Assembly (NCBI RefSeq): GCF_041431135.1
Contig: NZ_CP107799.1
Span: 3,348,001 to 3,412,000, forward strand
Reading direction: 5' to 3'
Length of the DNA: 64,000 nt
Source: Streptomyces sp. NBC_00554
GTDB taxonomy: Bacteria; Actinomycetota; Actinomycetes; Streptomycetales; Streptomycetaceae
Shown: one piece after another, positions 43,567 to 53,045 of the stretch
Numbering within the stretch: the stretch's first letter is position 1
Layout of the letters: each line of letters opens with the position of its first letter
Made by a program: the position numbers and the translations under genes
The notes under the pieces: model-generated
The model's input: only the letters and a program-made list of their open reading frames with translations
The model's database searches: none
What the model was told of the DNA's origin: nothing

Positions 43567-44382
43567 TCAGAACAAGGTCCCTTCCTCCGGCCCCTCCAGC
43601 TCCTTGAGCAACTCGGGCCCGTTGTTCCGCACATTGCTCACGGCAGTGGAAACGGGATACGCCCGCATCAACCCCGCCGGAGGCGGAGCGAGCAAAGACC
43701 GCAGATCCTCGACATCGGTCCGCGAGGGATCCAGCCACGCATCCCACCGATCCGGCGTAAGCATCAAAGGCATCCGGGGATGAATGTCGGCCAAAGCATG
43801 CGGCCCATCGCCGGGGGCAACCGCAAGCGGCGTGGTCTCCGCCTCAGTCGTAATGACGGAACACGTCACCCACCACGCCAGCGGATGCTCATCGGGAAGC
43901 GTCCGATCCCGCCAGAACTCGTACAGCCCGGCCATGGCGAACACAGACCCGTCCGCCGGCGTCACGAAATACGGCTGCTTACGAGCCCGCTTCTTCTTCC
44001 CCTCGACCTCAAGATCCCGCTCACCGACACCGGTGACCCACTCGTAGTAGCCGTCGGCAGGGATGACGCACCGCCGGGCGGCAAAGGCCCGCCGGTACGA
44101 GGGCTTCTCATGCACGGTCTCCGCACGCGCGTTGATCATCCGAGCCCCGCCCTCGGGCGTCTTGGCCCAGGACGGAACGAGCCCCCACTTGAGTGTGCGC
44201 AGCTGGCGAACCGGTCGCGGATCGGCGGCGTCCTTAACGGGACGGTCGAGGACCGCGTAGACCTCTTTGGTGGGTGCCACGTTGAAATCGGGGGCCAGAG
44301 CCTCCTCCGGCTCCCACTTCTCGACTTCAAAGATTCCTGCGAGATCCTCGGGGCCACGACTCGCTGCATACCGTCCGCACAT
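43567..44382 (-). CDS. SRAP/HMCES-family abasic-site DNA-protein crosslinking protein (YedK-like)
   Basis: This 271-residue protein starts MCGRYAASRGPEDL at ATG 44382. Cys2 becomes the catalytic N-terminal residue after Met removal. Other site residues are present: NARAET, PADGYYEW (Glu) and HPRMPLML (His). SRAP proteins trap abasic sites in single-stranded DNA by a thiazolidine crosslink. The start is fixed by Cys2; codons further upstream would bury it. It is divergent from the M50-like membrane protein gene with only 50 bp between them. Confidence 0.93.
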   Translation of the reverse strand: MCGRYAASRGPEDLAGIFEVEKWEPEEALAPDFNVAPTKEVYAVLDRPVKDAADPRPVRQLRTLKWGLVPSWAKTPEGGARMINARAETVHEKPSYRRAFAARRCVIPADGYYEWVTGVGERDLEVEGKKKRARKQPYFVTPADGSVFAMAGLYEFWRDRTLPDEHPLAWWVTCSVITTEAETTPLAVAPGDGPHALADIHPRMPLMLTPDRWDAWLDPSRTDVEDLRSLLAPPPAGLMRAYPVSTAVSNVRNNGPELLKELEGPEEGTLF

Positions 44383-44432
44383 ACGTGCCACACTGCCAGA
44401 TTCCACGACACCAGAGGGAGCCACCGCCGACA

Positions 44433-45155
44433 ATGGACAGCACCGCAGCCACCTCGCTGTCAGGTCTCTGGGACCAGGTCTTCGGAAGCCAGCCGGACCC
44501 GGATCTGTGGGTGGTGATCGCCACCCTCGTCGCGGCCCTCGCCGTGACCGTCCCGCACGGCGTCTGGCGGCTCTCCCGCAACGCCATCACCATCGCGCAC
44601 GAGGGCGGCCACGGCCTGGTCGCGCTGCTCACCGGGCGCAGCCTCAGTGGCATACGACTGCACTCCGACACCAGCGGCCTCACGGTGAGCCGCGGTAAAC
44701 CGACCGGCCTCGGCATGATCCTCACCGCCGCCTCGGGCTACACCGCTCCCCCGCTCCTTGGCCTCGGCGGCGCCGCGCTGCTCGCCGCGGGCCACATCAC
44801 CGCGCTGCTGTGGCTGGCCACGGCCCTGCTGGTGGCGATGCTGGTGATGATCCGCAACGCGTACGGCGCGCTCACGGTGCTCCTGACCGGCGGCACCTTC
44901 GTGGTGGTGTCCTGGCTCGCCGGCCCCCAGGTCCAGGCGGCGTTCGCCTACGCGGTGGTGTGGTTCCTGCTGGTCGGCGGAGTCCGCCCGGCCTTCGAAC
45001 TCCAGGCCAAGCGGAGCCGCGGCGGCGCGGGCGACTCGGACGCGGACCAGCTGTCCCGGCTGACCCACGTCCCGGCCGGACTGTGGCTGTTCCTGTTCCA
45101 CGCGGTGTCCCTGTGCTCCTTGATAGGCGGGGGCCGCTGGCTCCTGGAGGTGTGA
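44433..45155 (+). CDS. M50-like membrane metallopeptidase family protein
   Basis: This 240-residue protein has about six helices and the zinc motif HEGGH in [18 protein letters not shown] (about residues 58-75), plus [22 protein letters not shown] late in the protein. Site-2-protease relatives cleave within membranes. The usual second Asp ligand (LDG or NPDG) is not obvious, so activity is uncertain. ATG 44433 has AGGGAG 12 bases upstream. It is followed by aroA after 89 bp. Confidence 0.78.
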   Translation: MDSTAATSLSGLWDQVFGSQPDPDLWVVIATLVAALAVTVPHGVWRLSRNAITIAHEGGHGLVALLTGRSLSGIRLHSDTSGLTVSRGKPTGLGMILTAASGYTAPPLLGLGGAALLAAGHITALLWLATALLVAMLVMIRNAYGALTVLLTGGTFVVVSWLAGPQVQAAFAYAVVWFLLVGGVRPAFELQAKRSRGGAGDSDADQLSRLTHVPAGLWLFLFHAVSLCSLIGGGRWLLEV

Positions 45156-45244
45156 CGCCCGGGAACCCAATGGACGGTATTCAGCGACGCGGGGCCGTTC
45201 CCCGGCCAAACCCGGCGGAGCGAACCGCCACTAAAGTGGGGCTC

Positions 45245-46585
45245 ATGACCGTTAACCCCGCCCACACCGCCCTATGGCCCGCCCCGCACGCGAGCGGAGC
45301 CGTCGACGCGACGGTCCACGTACCGGGGTCCAAGTCGGTCACCAACCGGGCGCTGGTCCTCGCGGCCCTCGCCTCGGAGCCCGGCTGGCTGCGCCGCCCG
45401 CTCCGCTCCCGCGACACGCTGCTGATGGCGGGCGCGCTGCGCGCGATGGGCGTGGGCATCGAGGAGACGGTGTCGTCCAGCTCCACGGTCGCCGGTGGCC
45501 CGGACGCCTCGGGCGAGGCCTGGCGGGTCATCCCCTCGGGCCTGCACGGCCCGGCCACGGTCGACGTCGGCAACGCGGGCACGGTGATGCGTTTCCTTCC
45601 CCCAGTCGCCGCGCTCGCCGACGGCCCCATCCGTTTCGACGGCGACCCGCGTTCGTACGAGCGCCCCCTGAACGGTGTGATCGACGCGCTGCGCCTGCTG
45701 GGCGCCCGGATCGACGACGACGCCCGCGGCGCACTTCCCCTCACTGTGCACGGCGGCGGCGCCCTGGACGGCGGCCCGGTGGAGATCGACGCGTCCTCGT
45801 CCTCCCAGTTCGTCTCGGCCCTCCTCCTCTCCGGCCCGCGCTTCAACCAGGGGGTGGAGGTCCGCCACACCGGCTCCTCCCTCCCCTCCCTCCCCCACAT
45901 CCGGATGACGGTCGACATGCTGCGCGCGGTCGGCGCCCAGGTGGACACCCCGGAGTCGGGCGGCGAGCCCAACGTCTGGCGGGTCACGCCGGGCGCCCTG
46001 CTCGGCCGCGACCTGACCGTCGAGCCGGACCTGTCCAACGCGCAGCCGTTCCTGGCCGCGGCCCTGGTGACAGGCGGCAAGGTCGTCATCCCGGACTGGC
46101 CGTCCCGCACCACCCAGCCCGGTGACCAGTTGCGCGCGATCTTCACGGAAATGGGCGGTTCCTGCGAACTGACCGAGGCGGGCCTGGAGTTCACCGGCTC
46201 GGGCTCGGTCCACGGCATCGACGTGGACCTGAGCGAGGTCGGCGAGCTGACCCCCGGCATCGCCGCGGTGGCGGCCCTCGCCGACTCCCCCTCCACCCTC
46301 CGCGGCGTGTCCCACCTCCGCCTGCACGAGACGGACCGCCTGGCCGCGCTCACCAAGGAGATCAACGAACTCGGCGGCGACGTCACCGAGACCGCCGACG
46401 GGCTGCACATCCGCCCGCGCAGGCTGCACGGCGGCATCTTCCACACATACGACGACCACCGCATGGCGACCGCCGGCGCGGTCATCGGCCTGGCGGTGGA
46501 GGGCGTACAGATCGAGAACGTGGCGACGACGGCGAAGACCCTCCCGGACTTCCCCGATCTGTGGACCGGAATGCTCGGGAACTGA
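45245..46585 (+). CDS. aroA: 3-Phosphoshikimate 1-carboxyvinyltransferase (EPSP synthase)
   Basis: This 446-residue enzyme of the shikimate pathway joins phosphoenolpyruvate to shikimate-3-phosphate. Motifs are [17 protein letters not shown] (PEP loop), [49 protein letters not shown] and [11 protein letters not shown]. The start ATG 45245 has no ribosome site, but TAAAGT lies 7 bases before it, so it is probably leaderless. It is followed by rsgA after 16 bp, likely one transcript. Confidence 0.97.
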   Translation: MTVNPAHTALWPAPHASGAVDATVHVPGSKSVTNRALVLAALASEPGWLRRPLRSRDTLLMAGALRAMGVGIEETVSSSSTVAGGPDASGEAWRVIPSGLHGPATVDVGNAGTVMRFLPPVAALADGPIRFDGDPRSYERPLNGVIDALRLLGARIDDDARGALPLTVHGGGALDGGPVEIDASSSSQFVSALLLSGPRFNQGVEVRHTGSSLPSLPHIRMTVDMLRAVGAQVDTPESGGEPNVWRVTPGALLGRDLTVEPDLSNAQPFLAAALVTGGKVVIPDWPSRTTQPGDQLRAIFTEMGGSCELTEAGLEFTGSGSVHGIDVDLSEVGELTPGIAAVAALADSPSTLRGVSHLRLHETDRLAALTKEINELGGDVTETADGLHIRPRRLHGGIFHTYDDHRMATAGAVIGLAVEGVQIENVATTAKTLPDFPDLWTGMLGN

Positions 46586-46601
46586 CGGGCGGATCACGAT
46601 C

Positions 46602-47612
46602 ATGCGCCGTTACGGCAAGAACCCCGACGAGGACGACATCCGCACCCGCCCGAACCGCAAGGGCAACCGTCCGCGTACGAACATCCGCCCCAAGCACGAG
46701 GACGCAGCCGAAGGCATGGTCCTCACCGTCGACCGGGGACGGCTCACCTGCCTCGTAGAGGACCGTGTGGTGATGGCCGTGAAGGCCCGCGAACTGGGCC
46801 GCAAGGCGGCGGTGGTCGGTGACCGTGTCGCCATCATCGGCGACCTGTCCGGCGCCAAGGACACCCTGGCCCGCATCGTCCGCATCGAGCCGCGCACCTC
46901 GGTCCTGCGCCGCACGGCGGACGACGACGACCCGTACGAGCGCGTGGTCGTCGCCAACGCCGACCAGCTCGCCATCGTCACGGCCCTCGCCGACCCCGAG
47001 CCACGCCCACGTCTGATCGACCGCTGCCTGGTGGCGGCGTACGACGGCGGCCTGGAACCCCTCCTGGTCCTGACGAAGTCGGACCTCGCCCCGCCGGACA
47101 AACTCCTGGAGCTGTACGGCGACTTGGACATCCCGTACGTCGTCACGACCCGCGAGGAGTTCGAGGACGGCCAGGCGGTGGACCGCGTACGCGAGCAACT
47201 CAACAACAAGATCACGGCCTTCATCGGCCACTCCGGCGTAGGCAAGACGACCCTGGTCAACGCACTGGTCTCACGGGACCGCCGCCGCACCACGGGCCAT
47301 GTCAACGCCGTGACAGGCCGCGGCCGGCACACCACCACCTCGGCACGAGCGATCCCCCTACCCGAAGCCGCGGGCTGGGTCATCGACACCCCAGGCCTCC
47401 GCTCCTTCGGCCTGCACCACGTGGACCCGTCCCGCGTCATCAAGGCCTTCCCCGACCTCGAACCCGGCACCGAGGGCTGCCCGCGCGCGTGCAGTCACGA
47501 CGAGCCGGACTGCGCACTGGACCAGTGGGTGGCCGACGGCCACGCGGACCCCGCCCGCCTCTACTCCCTGCGCCGACTGCTCTCGACGAGAGAGCGCCAC
47601 GAGGGCGACTGA
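46602..47612 (+). CDS. rsgA: Ribosome small-subunit GTPase RsgA
   Basis: This 336-residue circularly permuted GTPase has an OB-fold N-terminal domain (about 35-90), then G4 LTKSD before G1 GHSGVGKTTLVN and G3 DTPGLRSFG, the order unique to RsgA/YjeQ. A C-terminal zinc domain shows GCPRACSHDEPDCAL. It helps late 30S assembly and checks the decoding site. The basic N-terminus MRRYGKNPDEDDIRTRPNRKG is typical of actinobacteria. It is probably co-transcribed with aroA. Confidence 0.95.
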   Translation: MRRYGKNPDEDDIRTRPNRKGNRPRTNIRPKHEDAAEGMVLTVDRGRLTCLVEDRVVMAVKARELGRKAAVVGDRVAIIGDLSGAKDTLARIVRIEPRTSVLRRTADDDDPYERVVVANADQLAIVTALADPEPRPRLIDRCLVAAYDGGLEPLLVLTKSDLAPPDKLLELYGDLDIPYVVTTREEFEDGQAVDRVREQLNNKITAFIGHSGVGKTTLVNALVSRDRRRTTGHVNAVTGRGRHTTTSARAIPLPEAAGWVIDTPGLRSFGLHHVDPSRVIKAFPDLEPGTEGCPRACSHDEPDCALDQWVADGHADPARLYSLRRLLSTRERHEGD

Positions 47613-47760
47613 CACCTCTTGTTCCCCCTACGACCTCCGCGTTGTTTGCGCCCGTCCCGCGCCGGTAAATGCATAATCGCACCGAGTGACCCGGGAAAGC
47701 CCCTGACCTGAACCACACACCAGACCAAGCAGTCGACGTTCGGACGCGGGAGGACAAGCC

Positions 47761-48084
47761 ATGGCATGGCTGCTGGTCGTTGTGGCAGGACTGCTCGAAA
47801 CCGGCTTCGCCGTCTGCCTGAAGCTCTCACACGGCTTCACCAGACTCTGGCCCACGGTGGCGTTCTGCATCTTCGCGCTGGGCAGCTTCGGCCTGCTGAC
47901 CCTCTCCCTCAAGAAGCTCGACGTCGGCCCCGCCTACGCGGTGTGGACCGGCATCGGCGCAGCGGGAACCGCGATCTACGGCATGATCTTCCTGGGCGAC
48001 CTGGTATCCACCCTGAAGATCATTTCGATCAGCTTCGTGATCGCAGGAGTAATCGGCCTGCAACTGTCAGGCTCGAGCCACTAG
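47761..48084 (+). CDS. sugE: SMR-family exporter (SugE/Gdx-like)
   Basis: This 107-residue four-helix protein has the family Glu in LLVVVAGLLETGFAVCLKLS (Glu14), and PAYAVWTGIGAAGTAIYGMIFLGD matches the SugE/Gdx signature. SugE members often export guanidinium; others export quaternary ammonium drugs. The RBS GGGAGGACA precedes ATG 47761, and CATAAT at about 47671 suits a -10, leaving an 80-base leader. It is convergent with a TetR gene, stop to stop 3 bp apart. Confidence 0.9.
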   Translation: MAWLLVVVAGLLETGFAVCLKLSHGFTRLWPTVAFCIFALGSFGLLTLSLKKLDVGPAYAVWTGIGAAGTAIYGMIFLGDLVSTLKIISISFVIAGVIGLQLSGSSH

Positions 48085-48087
48085 CCT

Positions 48088-48717
48088 TCAGATCACTTCC
48101 CGAGAACCAGGAACTCCTGAGCCGCGATGCGGCGAAGCGAGCGCGGCCTTCACCAAATCAGTGACCCCACCCTCTCCGGGCGGCGCGGCCACGCAGGACA
48201 GCGCGAGACGGACAACGAGTTCGCAGGTGCGGGCGAGCTCGCCGCTCTCCGCCTTCGAGGGGGACATCGCCACGACGGCCCGGTCACGGACCAGCGCCAC
48301 GAAGTCGGCGGGCGAGGGCAGCGGCCCGTCCGCCCGCCGCTGCGCGGGCACAGCGGACGACGAGGGCACCGCCGAGAGCGTCGGCGAGGGCAGCCGCTCA
48401 CTCCAGCACCCGGTCAGCATCGCCCGCACAAGTACGTTGCTCCGCGCCGCCGAAGCGGTCCACTCGGCAGTGGCGACCAACCGCTCACGAGCGTCCGCAT
48501 GAGCGCCCAACGCCCGCTCGACCCCCGCGAGATAGGCATCCGCCTCCCGCCGTACGAGGGCACGCGCGAGCCCGTCCTTACTCCCGAACTCGTTGTAGAG
48601 CGTCTGACGCGACACCCCGGCCACGGCGGCCACATCGACCATCCGCACCGCCGACCAAGCACGACGCGCGAGCGCCGTATAGGCAGCATCCAAAAGGGAT
48701 TCCCGAGCTGCAGGCAT
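48088..48717 (-). CDS. TetR-family regulator
   Basis: This 209-residue protein has an N-terminal helix-turn-helix ARESLLDAAYTALARRAWSAVRMVDVAAVAGVSRQTLYNEFGSKDGLARALV (residues 4-55), the first recognition helix being VSRQTLYNEF. The C-terminal domain is Ala/Ser-rich with CWSERLPSPTLSAVPSSS as a flexible insert. ATG 48717 follows AGGGAGGCGAT. It may control itself or the neighbouring exporter, which is convergent, so the link is weak. Confidence 0.83.
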   Translation of the reverse strand: MPAARESLLDAAYTALARRAWSAVRMVDVAAVAGVSRQTLYNEFGSKDGLARALVRREADAYLAGVERALGAHADARERLVATAEWTASAARSNVLVRAMLTGCWSERLPSPTLSAVPSSSAVPAQRRADGPLPSPADFVALVRDRAVVAMSPSKAESGELARTCELVVRLALSCVAAPPGEGGVTDLVKAALASPHRGSGVPGSREVI

Positions 48718-49198
48718 ATCGCCTCCCTGAGCCGATCCGCTCCGCAGCTCAGATTTGACGCGCACAGGTTCACTGTCAAGGGTTCGCGGCGGCACCAAGG
48801 GGCGCACGCCCCCACCGCACGCACCCCAGCCGACCACGCGCCCCCACACACAGTGCGCCAAAGGCGAGGCGGGGGCATGTGTACGCCGAAGGCGAGGACG
48901 TGGGCATGGGCGTGGGCATGTGTACGCCGAAGGCGATGGGTGGACACATCGAAGGCGGGCCCCCACGCACCCGCACCCGCCAGATCACCGAAGGGGACGT
49001 GCCGGAACGTCCGCCCGCAGCGGCTGGCGCGTCAACACCGCCCGCTTCCTGAGCAACCCATTCCGCGCCAGACCGAGGACGGATGCTCCGGCACGGCCCC
49101 GACCCACCCATGGCGCAGGCGACCGCCCCCACAGCCCCCCACCCGAAGATCTACAGGCCATGTAGCCCTCCCCCGGAACGGGCAGATACGGTTCGCTC
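48718..49198. other. Gap carrying two repeat families upstream of hisN
   Basis: This 481-bp region has no supported gene. A 23-bp direct repeat starting GGGCATGTGTACGCCGAAGG lies at 48873-48895 and 48914-48936. The second copy of the 148-bp element spans 48959-49106. The hisN promoter should lie in 49107-49198. Confidence 0.7.
48959..49106 (+). repeat. 148-bp dispersed direct repeat, copy 2
   Basis: This is the same element as 28111-28258 with about 8 differences, in the same orientation and 93 bp before hisN. Both copies lie just upstream of plus-strand genes. Confidence 0.85.
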
Positions 49199-49999
49199 AT
49201 GCCCGACTATCACGATGACCTGCGTCTCGCCCACGTCCTGGCGGACGCCGCCGACGCCGCGACGATGGCCCGGTTCAAGGCGCTCGACCTGAAGGTCGAG
49301 ACCAAGCCGGACATGACCCCCGTGAGCGAAGCGGACAAGGCCGCCGAGGAACTCATCCGCGGCCAGCTCCAGCGGGCAAGGCCGCGCGACGCGATCCTCG
49401 GCGAGGAGTACGGCATCGAGGGCACGGGCCCCCGCCGCTGGGTCATCGACCCGATCGACGGCACCAAGAACTACGTACGAGGCGTGCCCGTCTGGGCCAC
49501 CCTCATCTCCCTGATGGAGGCGGCCGAGGGCGGCTACCAGCCGGTCGTCGGCGTGGTCTCCGCCCCCGCCCTGGGCCGCCGCTGGTGGGCCGCGAAGGGC
49601 CACGGCGCGTTCACGGGCCGCAGCCTCACCTCGGCGTCCCCACTCCGGGTCTCCCAGGTCTCGCACATGCCGGACGCCTCCTTCGCGTACTCCTCCCTCA
49701 GCGGCTGGGAGGACCAGGGCCGCCTGGACGGCTTCCTCGACCTCACGAAGGTCGTCTGGCGCACCCGCGGCTACGGCGACTTCTGGCCGTACATGATGGT
49801 CGCCGAGGGCTCGGTCGACATCTGCGCCGAACCCGAGCTGTCGCTCTGGGACATGGCGGCGAACGCGATCATTGTGACCGAGGCGGGCGGCTCGTTCACC
49901 GGCCTCGACGGCCGCCCGGGCCCGCACAGCGGCAACGCGGCCGCGTCGAACGGCATCCTCCACGACGAACTGCTGGGATACCTGAACCAGCGGTACTGA
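49199..49999 (+). CDS. hisN: Histidinol-phosphatase of the inositol-monophosphatase family
   Basis: This 266-residue Mg-dependent phosphatase has ILGEEYG (metal Glu), [15 protein letters not shown] (DPIDGT metal site), and [17 protein letters not shown] near the C-terminus, the WDxAA motif. Actinobacteria use this family, not HisB-type enzymes, for the histidinol-phosphate step, so hisN is the likely identity. Other inositol-phosphatase paralogues cannot be excluded. The start ATG 49199 lacks a strong ribosome site. It follows the 148-bp repeat. Confidence 0.9.
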   Translation: MPDYHDDLRLAHVLADAADAATMARFKALDLKVETKPDMTPVSEADKAAEELIRGQLQRARPRDAILGEEYGIEGTGPRRWVIDPIDGTKNYVRGVPVWATLISLMEAAEGGYQPVVGVVSAPALGRRWWAAKGHGAFTGRSLTSASPLRVSQVSHMPDASFAYSSLSGWEDQGRLDGFLDLTKVVWRTRGYGDFWPYMMVAEGSVDICAEPELSLWDMAANAIIVTEAGGSFTGLDGRPGPHSGNAAASNGILHDELLGYLNQRY

Positions 50000-50203
50000 A
50001 GCGAGACCCCTGAGTAACCCCGAGGCGCCCCGAACTCACCGCACGCGCCCCCTTGTTGACCCTCCTTTTACCTGCGACTCTGAGAGTCCCCCCACTTGTG
50101 AATTTGTGAATCACTTCTCTTGACGCCTCGCCAGGGCCCCGGCACCGCCCGGGACCGGCACCGCGCCAGGCCAAGCGGTTCACCAAGGAGGTGGCTCCAG
50201 CCC

Positions 50204-50602
50204 ATGCTCGTCCGCGACGCCATGAGCACGGTGGTCCTCACCATCGGCCCGGCACACACCCTCCGCCAGGCGGCCCGCCTGATGTCCGCGCGCCGCATCG
50301 GCGCGGCCGTCGTCCTCGACGAGGACGCCAGCGGACTCGGAATCCTCACTGAGCGCGACATCCTCAACTCGGTGGCTCTCGGCCAGAACCCGGACACCGA
50401 GACCGCAGGCAGCCACACCACCACCGACGTCGTCTTCGCCGCCCCCGCCTGGACCTTGGAGGAAGCCGCGACAGCCATGTCGCACGGCGGCTTCCGCCAC
50501 CTGATCGTGCTGGACGGAACGGGCCCGGTCGGCATCGTCTCGGTCCGCGACATCATCCGCTGCTGGGCACCAACACACCGCCGCGCACCGGCGCAGGTCT
50601 GA
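50204..50602 (+). CDS. Two-CBS-domain protein
   Basis: This 132-residue protein consists of two CBS repeats: DAMSTVVLTIGPAHTLRQAARLMSARRIGAAVVLDE (residues 6-41) and TTDVVFAAPAWTLEEAATAMSHGGFRHLIVLD (about 69-100). Each ends GIL.ERDI or GIVSVRDI. Paired CBS modules usually bind adenine nucleotides. No fused effector domain is present. AAGGAGGTGG precedes ATG 50204. A dyad GACTCT-G-AGAGTC at 50076-50088 upstream might be an operator. Confidence 0.85.
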   Translation: MLVRDAMSTVVLTIGPAHTLRQAARLMSARRIGAAVVLDEDASGLGILTERDILNSVALGQNPDTETAGSHTTTDVVFAAPAWTLEEAATAMSHGGFRHLIVLDGTGPVGIVSVRDIIRCWAPTHRRAPAQV

Positions 50603-50640
50603 ACCCCAAGCCCCTTACAGCCTCACACCCTTAAACGAAC

Positions 50641-50675
50641 GGGCCGGGCCCCTGATGACTCAGGAGACCCGGCCC
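50641..50675. terminator. Two-stage hairpin between CBS gene and catalase
   Basis: Outer arms GGGCCGGG (50641-50648) and CCCGGCCC (50668-50675) enclose an inner 5-bp stem CCTGA-TGAC-TCAGG. It lies between convergent genes. Confidence 0.65.
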
Positions 50676-50707
50676 GCCCTCAACGACAAGCGTTCCAGTG
50701 CTGGTTG

Positions 50708-52177
50708 TCAGCCGCGCAGGGCCTGGACCGCGACTGCCAGCCGCTTGCCGAAGTCACCATCCGCCTGGCGGAAGTTGTCGATCGCACGCTCGGCGATGTC
50801 GTCACGGGAGACCTTGGCGATGAACCCCGCCAGGTTCTCGATCAGCCGGACCTTCTCCTCCTCGGAGAACAGCCGGTACAGATTCCCCGCCTGCACGAAG
50901 TCGTCGTCCTCGGCGTGAACCGGCGCCTCATGGTTGCCGGTTCCACCGGAGACTGGGGTGGACACCCACAGCGGCCGGTCGGTCTGGACGGGCCCACCGA
51001 ACGAGTTGGGCTCGTAGTTCTTCGCACCCTTGTGGCGCCCGTCGTACAGGAAGCCGTCCCGCGAGTTGGTGCGCGCCTCGGTGGCGTGCGGACGGTTCAC
51101 CGGCAGGTGGTCGGCGTTGATGCCGACGCGATAGCGGTGGGCGTCGCCGTAGGCGAACAGCCGCCCCTGAAGCATCTTGTCGGGCGAGGGCCCGATACCC
51201 GGCACGAAGTGAGCCGGAGAGAAGATGCTCTGCTCGACCTCGGCGAAGATGTTCTCCGGGTTGCGGTTGAGCTCGAGCTTCCCGATCTCGACCGGCGGAT
51301 AGTCCTCGTGCGGCCACACCTTGGTGAGGTCGAACGGGTTGAAGCGATAGTTCGCCGCCTCGGCCGCCGGCATGATCTGCACCTGCACGGTCCAGGACGG
51401 GAAGTCACCACGCTCGATGGCCTCGCGCAGATCGCGCTGGTGCGAGTCGGGGTCCTCACCGGCGAGCTTCGCGGCCTCTTCCGAGGTCAGGTTCTCAATC
51501 CCCTGATCGGTCTTGAAGTGGTACTTGACCCAGAAGACCTCACCGGCCTCGTTGTTCCACTGGTAAGTGTGGGAGCCGTAGCCGTTCATGTGGCGCAGCG
51601 TCGCCGGGATACCGCGGTCGCCGAAGAGCCAGGTCACCTGGTGCGTGGACTCGGGCGAAAGCCCCCAGAAGTCCCACACGTTGTCGGCTTCCTGCGATCC
51701 GGTGTACGGGTCGCGCTTCTGCGTGTGGATGAAGTCGGGGAACTTGATGGCGTCCTTGATGAAGAACACCGGGGTGTTGTTGCCGACGAGGTCGTAGTTG
51801 CCCTCTTCGGTGTAGAACTTCAGCGCGAAGCCGCGGGGGTCACGGACCGCGTCCGCGGAACCGAGGTTGCCGGCCACGGTCGAGAACCGCAGGAAGGCCT
51901 CGGTCTGCTTGCCGACCTCGGAGAGGAACTTCGCGCGGGTCCACTGCGAGACGTCACGGGTCAGCGTGAAGGTGCCGTACGCACCGGCGCCCCGCGCATG
52001 GACGATGCGCTCCGGAATGCGCTCACGGTTGAAGTGCGCGAGCTTCTCGAGCAGCGCCTGGTCCTGGACGAGGACGGGCCCGCCGACGCCCGCGGTCTCG
52101 CTGTTCTGATTGTCGGCCACCGGCGCACCGGCCTCCGTCGTAAGCGGTCCCTGCGTCACGTGCGCCTCCTGCGTCAT
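50708..52177 (-). CDS. katA: Monofunctional heme catalase (clade 3)
   Basis: This 489-residue catalase has the distal His in [13 protein letters not shown], an Asn in the segment [26 protein letters not shown] to [10 protein letters not shown], and the proximal Tyr in [23 protein letters not shown]. It decomposes hydrogen peroxide to water and oxygen in the cytoplasm. The length (about 480) places it in the small-subunit clade. It is divergent from a Fur-family gene 125 bp away. A duplicated TAAGTC motif lies in that gap, so peroxide-sensing repression is likely. Confidence 0.95.
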   Translation of the reverse strand: MTQEAHVTQGPLTTEAGAPVADNQNSETAGVGGPVLVQDQALLEKLAHFNRERIPERIVHARGAGAYGTFTLTRDVSQWTRAKFLSEVGKQTEAFLRFSTVAGNLGSADAVRDPRGFALKFYTEEGNYDLVGNNTPVFFIKDAIKFPDFIHTQKRDPYTGSQEADNVWDFWGLSPESTHQVTWLFGDRGIPATLRHMNGYGSHTYQWNNEAGEVFWVKYHFKTDQGIENLTSEEAAKLAGEDPDSHQRDLREAIERGDFPSWTVQVQIMPAAEAANYRFNPFDLTKVWPHEDYPPVEIGKLELNRNPENIFAEVEQSIFSPAHFVPGIGPSPDKMLQGRLFAYGDAHRYRVGINADHLPVNRPHATEARTNSRDGFLYDGRHKGAKNYEPNSFGGPVQTDRPLWVSTPVSGGTGNHEAPVHAEDDDFVQAGNLYRLFSEEEKVRLIENLAGFIAKVSRDDIAERAIDNFRQADGDFGKRLAVAVQALRG

Positions 52178-52222
52178 TCGTGCAAGTTCTGTCCCTCGGC
52201 CAATGCCGGTCTCGATCCTACA

Positions 52223-52244
52223 TTGGACTAAGTCTAAGTCAAGG
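52223..52244. promoter_or_regulatory. Fur/PerR-like operator between catalase and its regulator
   Basis: TTGGACTAAGTCTAAGTCAA (52223-52242) contains overlapping dyad GACTAAGTC and direct repeat TAAGTC-TAAGTC, in the pattern of Fur-family binding sites. It lies in the 125-bp gap between the divergent catalase and Fur genes, and is AT-richer than surroundings. Confidence 0.6.
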
Positions 52245-52302
52245 AGAGATCCAAAGTCACACCTGTTCGGGATCTGTTCCTCTTACTGTTAGGCTGGTTC
52301 GT

Positions 52303-52719
52303 ATGAGCGACCTGCTGGAACGACTGCGCGGACGCGGATGGCGGATGACCGCGCAGCGGCGCGTAGTGGCCGAGGTCCTCGACGGCGACCACGTCCATCT
52401 GACGGCCGACGAGGTGCACGCACGCGCAGTCGTCAAACTGCCCGAGATCTCCCGGGCAACCGTCTACAACACCTTGGGCGAGCTGGTCTCACTCGGCGAG
52501 GTACTGGAAGTCGCGACCGACAAGCGCGCCAAGCGGTACGACCCGAACGCGCACCGTCCGCACCACCACCTGGTCTGCGCCCAGTGCGGCACGATCCGCG
52601 ACGTCCACCCGGGCGGCAACCCGCTCACCGACCTCCCCGACTCGGAGCGCTTCGGCTTCACGGTCTCGGACGTCGAGGTCACCTACAGAGGCGTCTGCCC
52701 GAACTGCGCGACGGCCTGA
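52303..52719 (+). CDS. catR: Fur-family peroxide-type regulator CatR
   Basis: This 138-residue protein has a winged helix (RMTAQRRVVAEVLDGDHVHLTADEVHARA, ISRATVYNTLGELV) and metal-binding HHHLVCAQCGTIRD and CPNC motifs, the structural zinc site with CxxC pairs. Placed beside a catalase it should be the PerR/CatR-type repressor that loses DNA binding when peroxide oxidises its metal site; its true sensing metal is inferred. ATG 52303 is preceded by TAGGCT and 7 bases, typical of a leaderless promoter. A long terminator follows. Confidence 0.88.
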   Translation: MSDLLERLRGRGWRMTAQRRVVAEVLDGDHVHLTADEVHARAVVKLPEISRATVYNTLGELVSLGEVLEVATDKRAKRYDPNAHRPHHHLVCAQCGTIRDVHPGGNPLTDLPDSERFGFTVSDVEVTYRGVCPNCATA

Positions 52720-52768
52720 CCGCCTCGCGTCCCCTCGTGAGCAACGCGCCTCACCCGAAGGCAAACAC

Positions 52769-52805
52769 ACCGAAGGCCCGGAACCATTGGTTCCGGGCCT
52801 TCGGT
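52769..52805. terminator. Bidirectional terminator of catR and the initiator tRNA
   Basis: A perfect 17-bp stem ACCGAAGGCCCGGAACC/GGTTCCGGGCCTTCGGT with ATT loop lies between the catR stop and the tRNA 3' end. Confidence 0.9.
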
Positions 52806-52811
52806 CTTCAG

Positions 52812-52885
52812 TAGCGGGGACAGGATTTGAACCTGCGACCTCTGGGTTATGAGCCCAGCGAGCTACCGAGCTGCTCCACCCCGCG
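52812..52885 (-). tRNA. Initiator tRNA-Met (CAT), copy 1
   Basis: The minus strand reads CGCGGGGTGGAGCAGCTCGG as the 5' half, with anticodon loop GGGCTCATAACCC and 3' end CCCCGCTA. The unpaired 5' C opposite U at the acceptor end and the GGG/CCC anticodon stem mark initiator tRNA. CCA is not encoded. A terminator lies 6 bp past the 3' end. Confidence 0.95.
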
Positions 52886-52935
52886 CCGTTGAACTGAACA
52901 GTACGTCACCCTTGCGGACCAGCGCAAATCCCTTT

Positions 52936-53036
52936 CAGCCCGTCCGGCGTTTGAGGACGAGCGCGAAGCGCGACAGGAGGGGGCCTGAGGGCGCAGCCCC
53001 CAGAAACGGGACGGGAAGGGGCGGAGGGGGCGAAGA
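52936..53036. repeat. Dispersed Streptomyces intergenic repeat
   Basis: CAGCCCGTCCGGCGTTTGAG at 52936 begins an element that ends near GACGGGAAGGGGCGGAGGGG. The same motif, in either orientation, occurs at 27840, 27912, 28009, 60977, 61048 and 61119. It lies just past the stop of the Sel1 gene. Confidence 0.8.
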
Positions 53037-53045
53037 AAATCCCCC

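Noticed and set aside
47680..47760. Guanidine riboswitch upstream of sugE
   Set aside because: GGACAAG is reminiscent of the guanidine-III core, but neither the pseudoknot arms nor the guanidine-I or -II motifs can be found.
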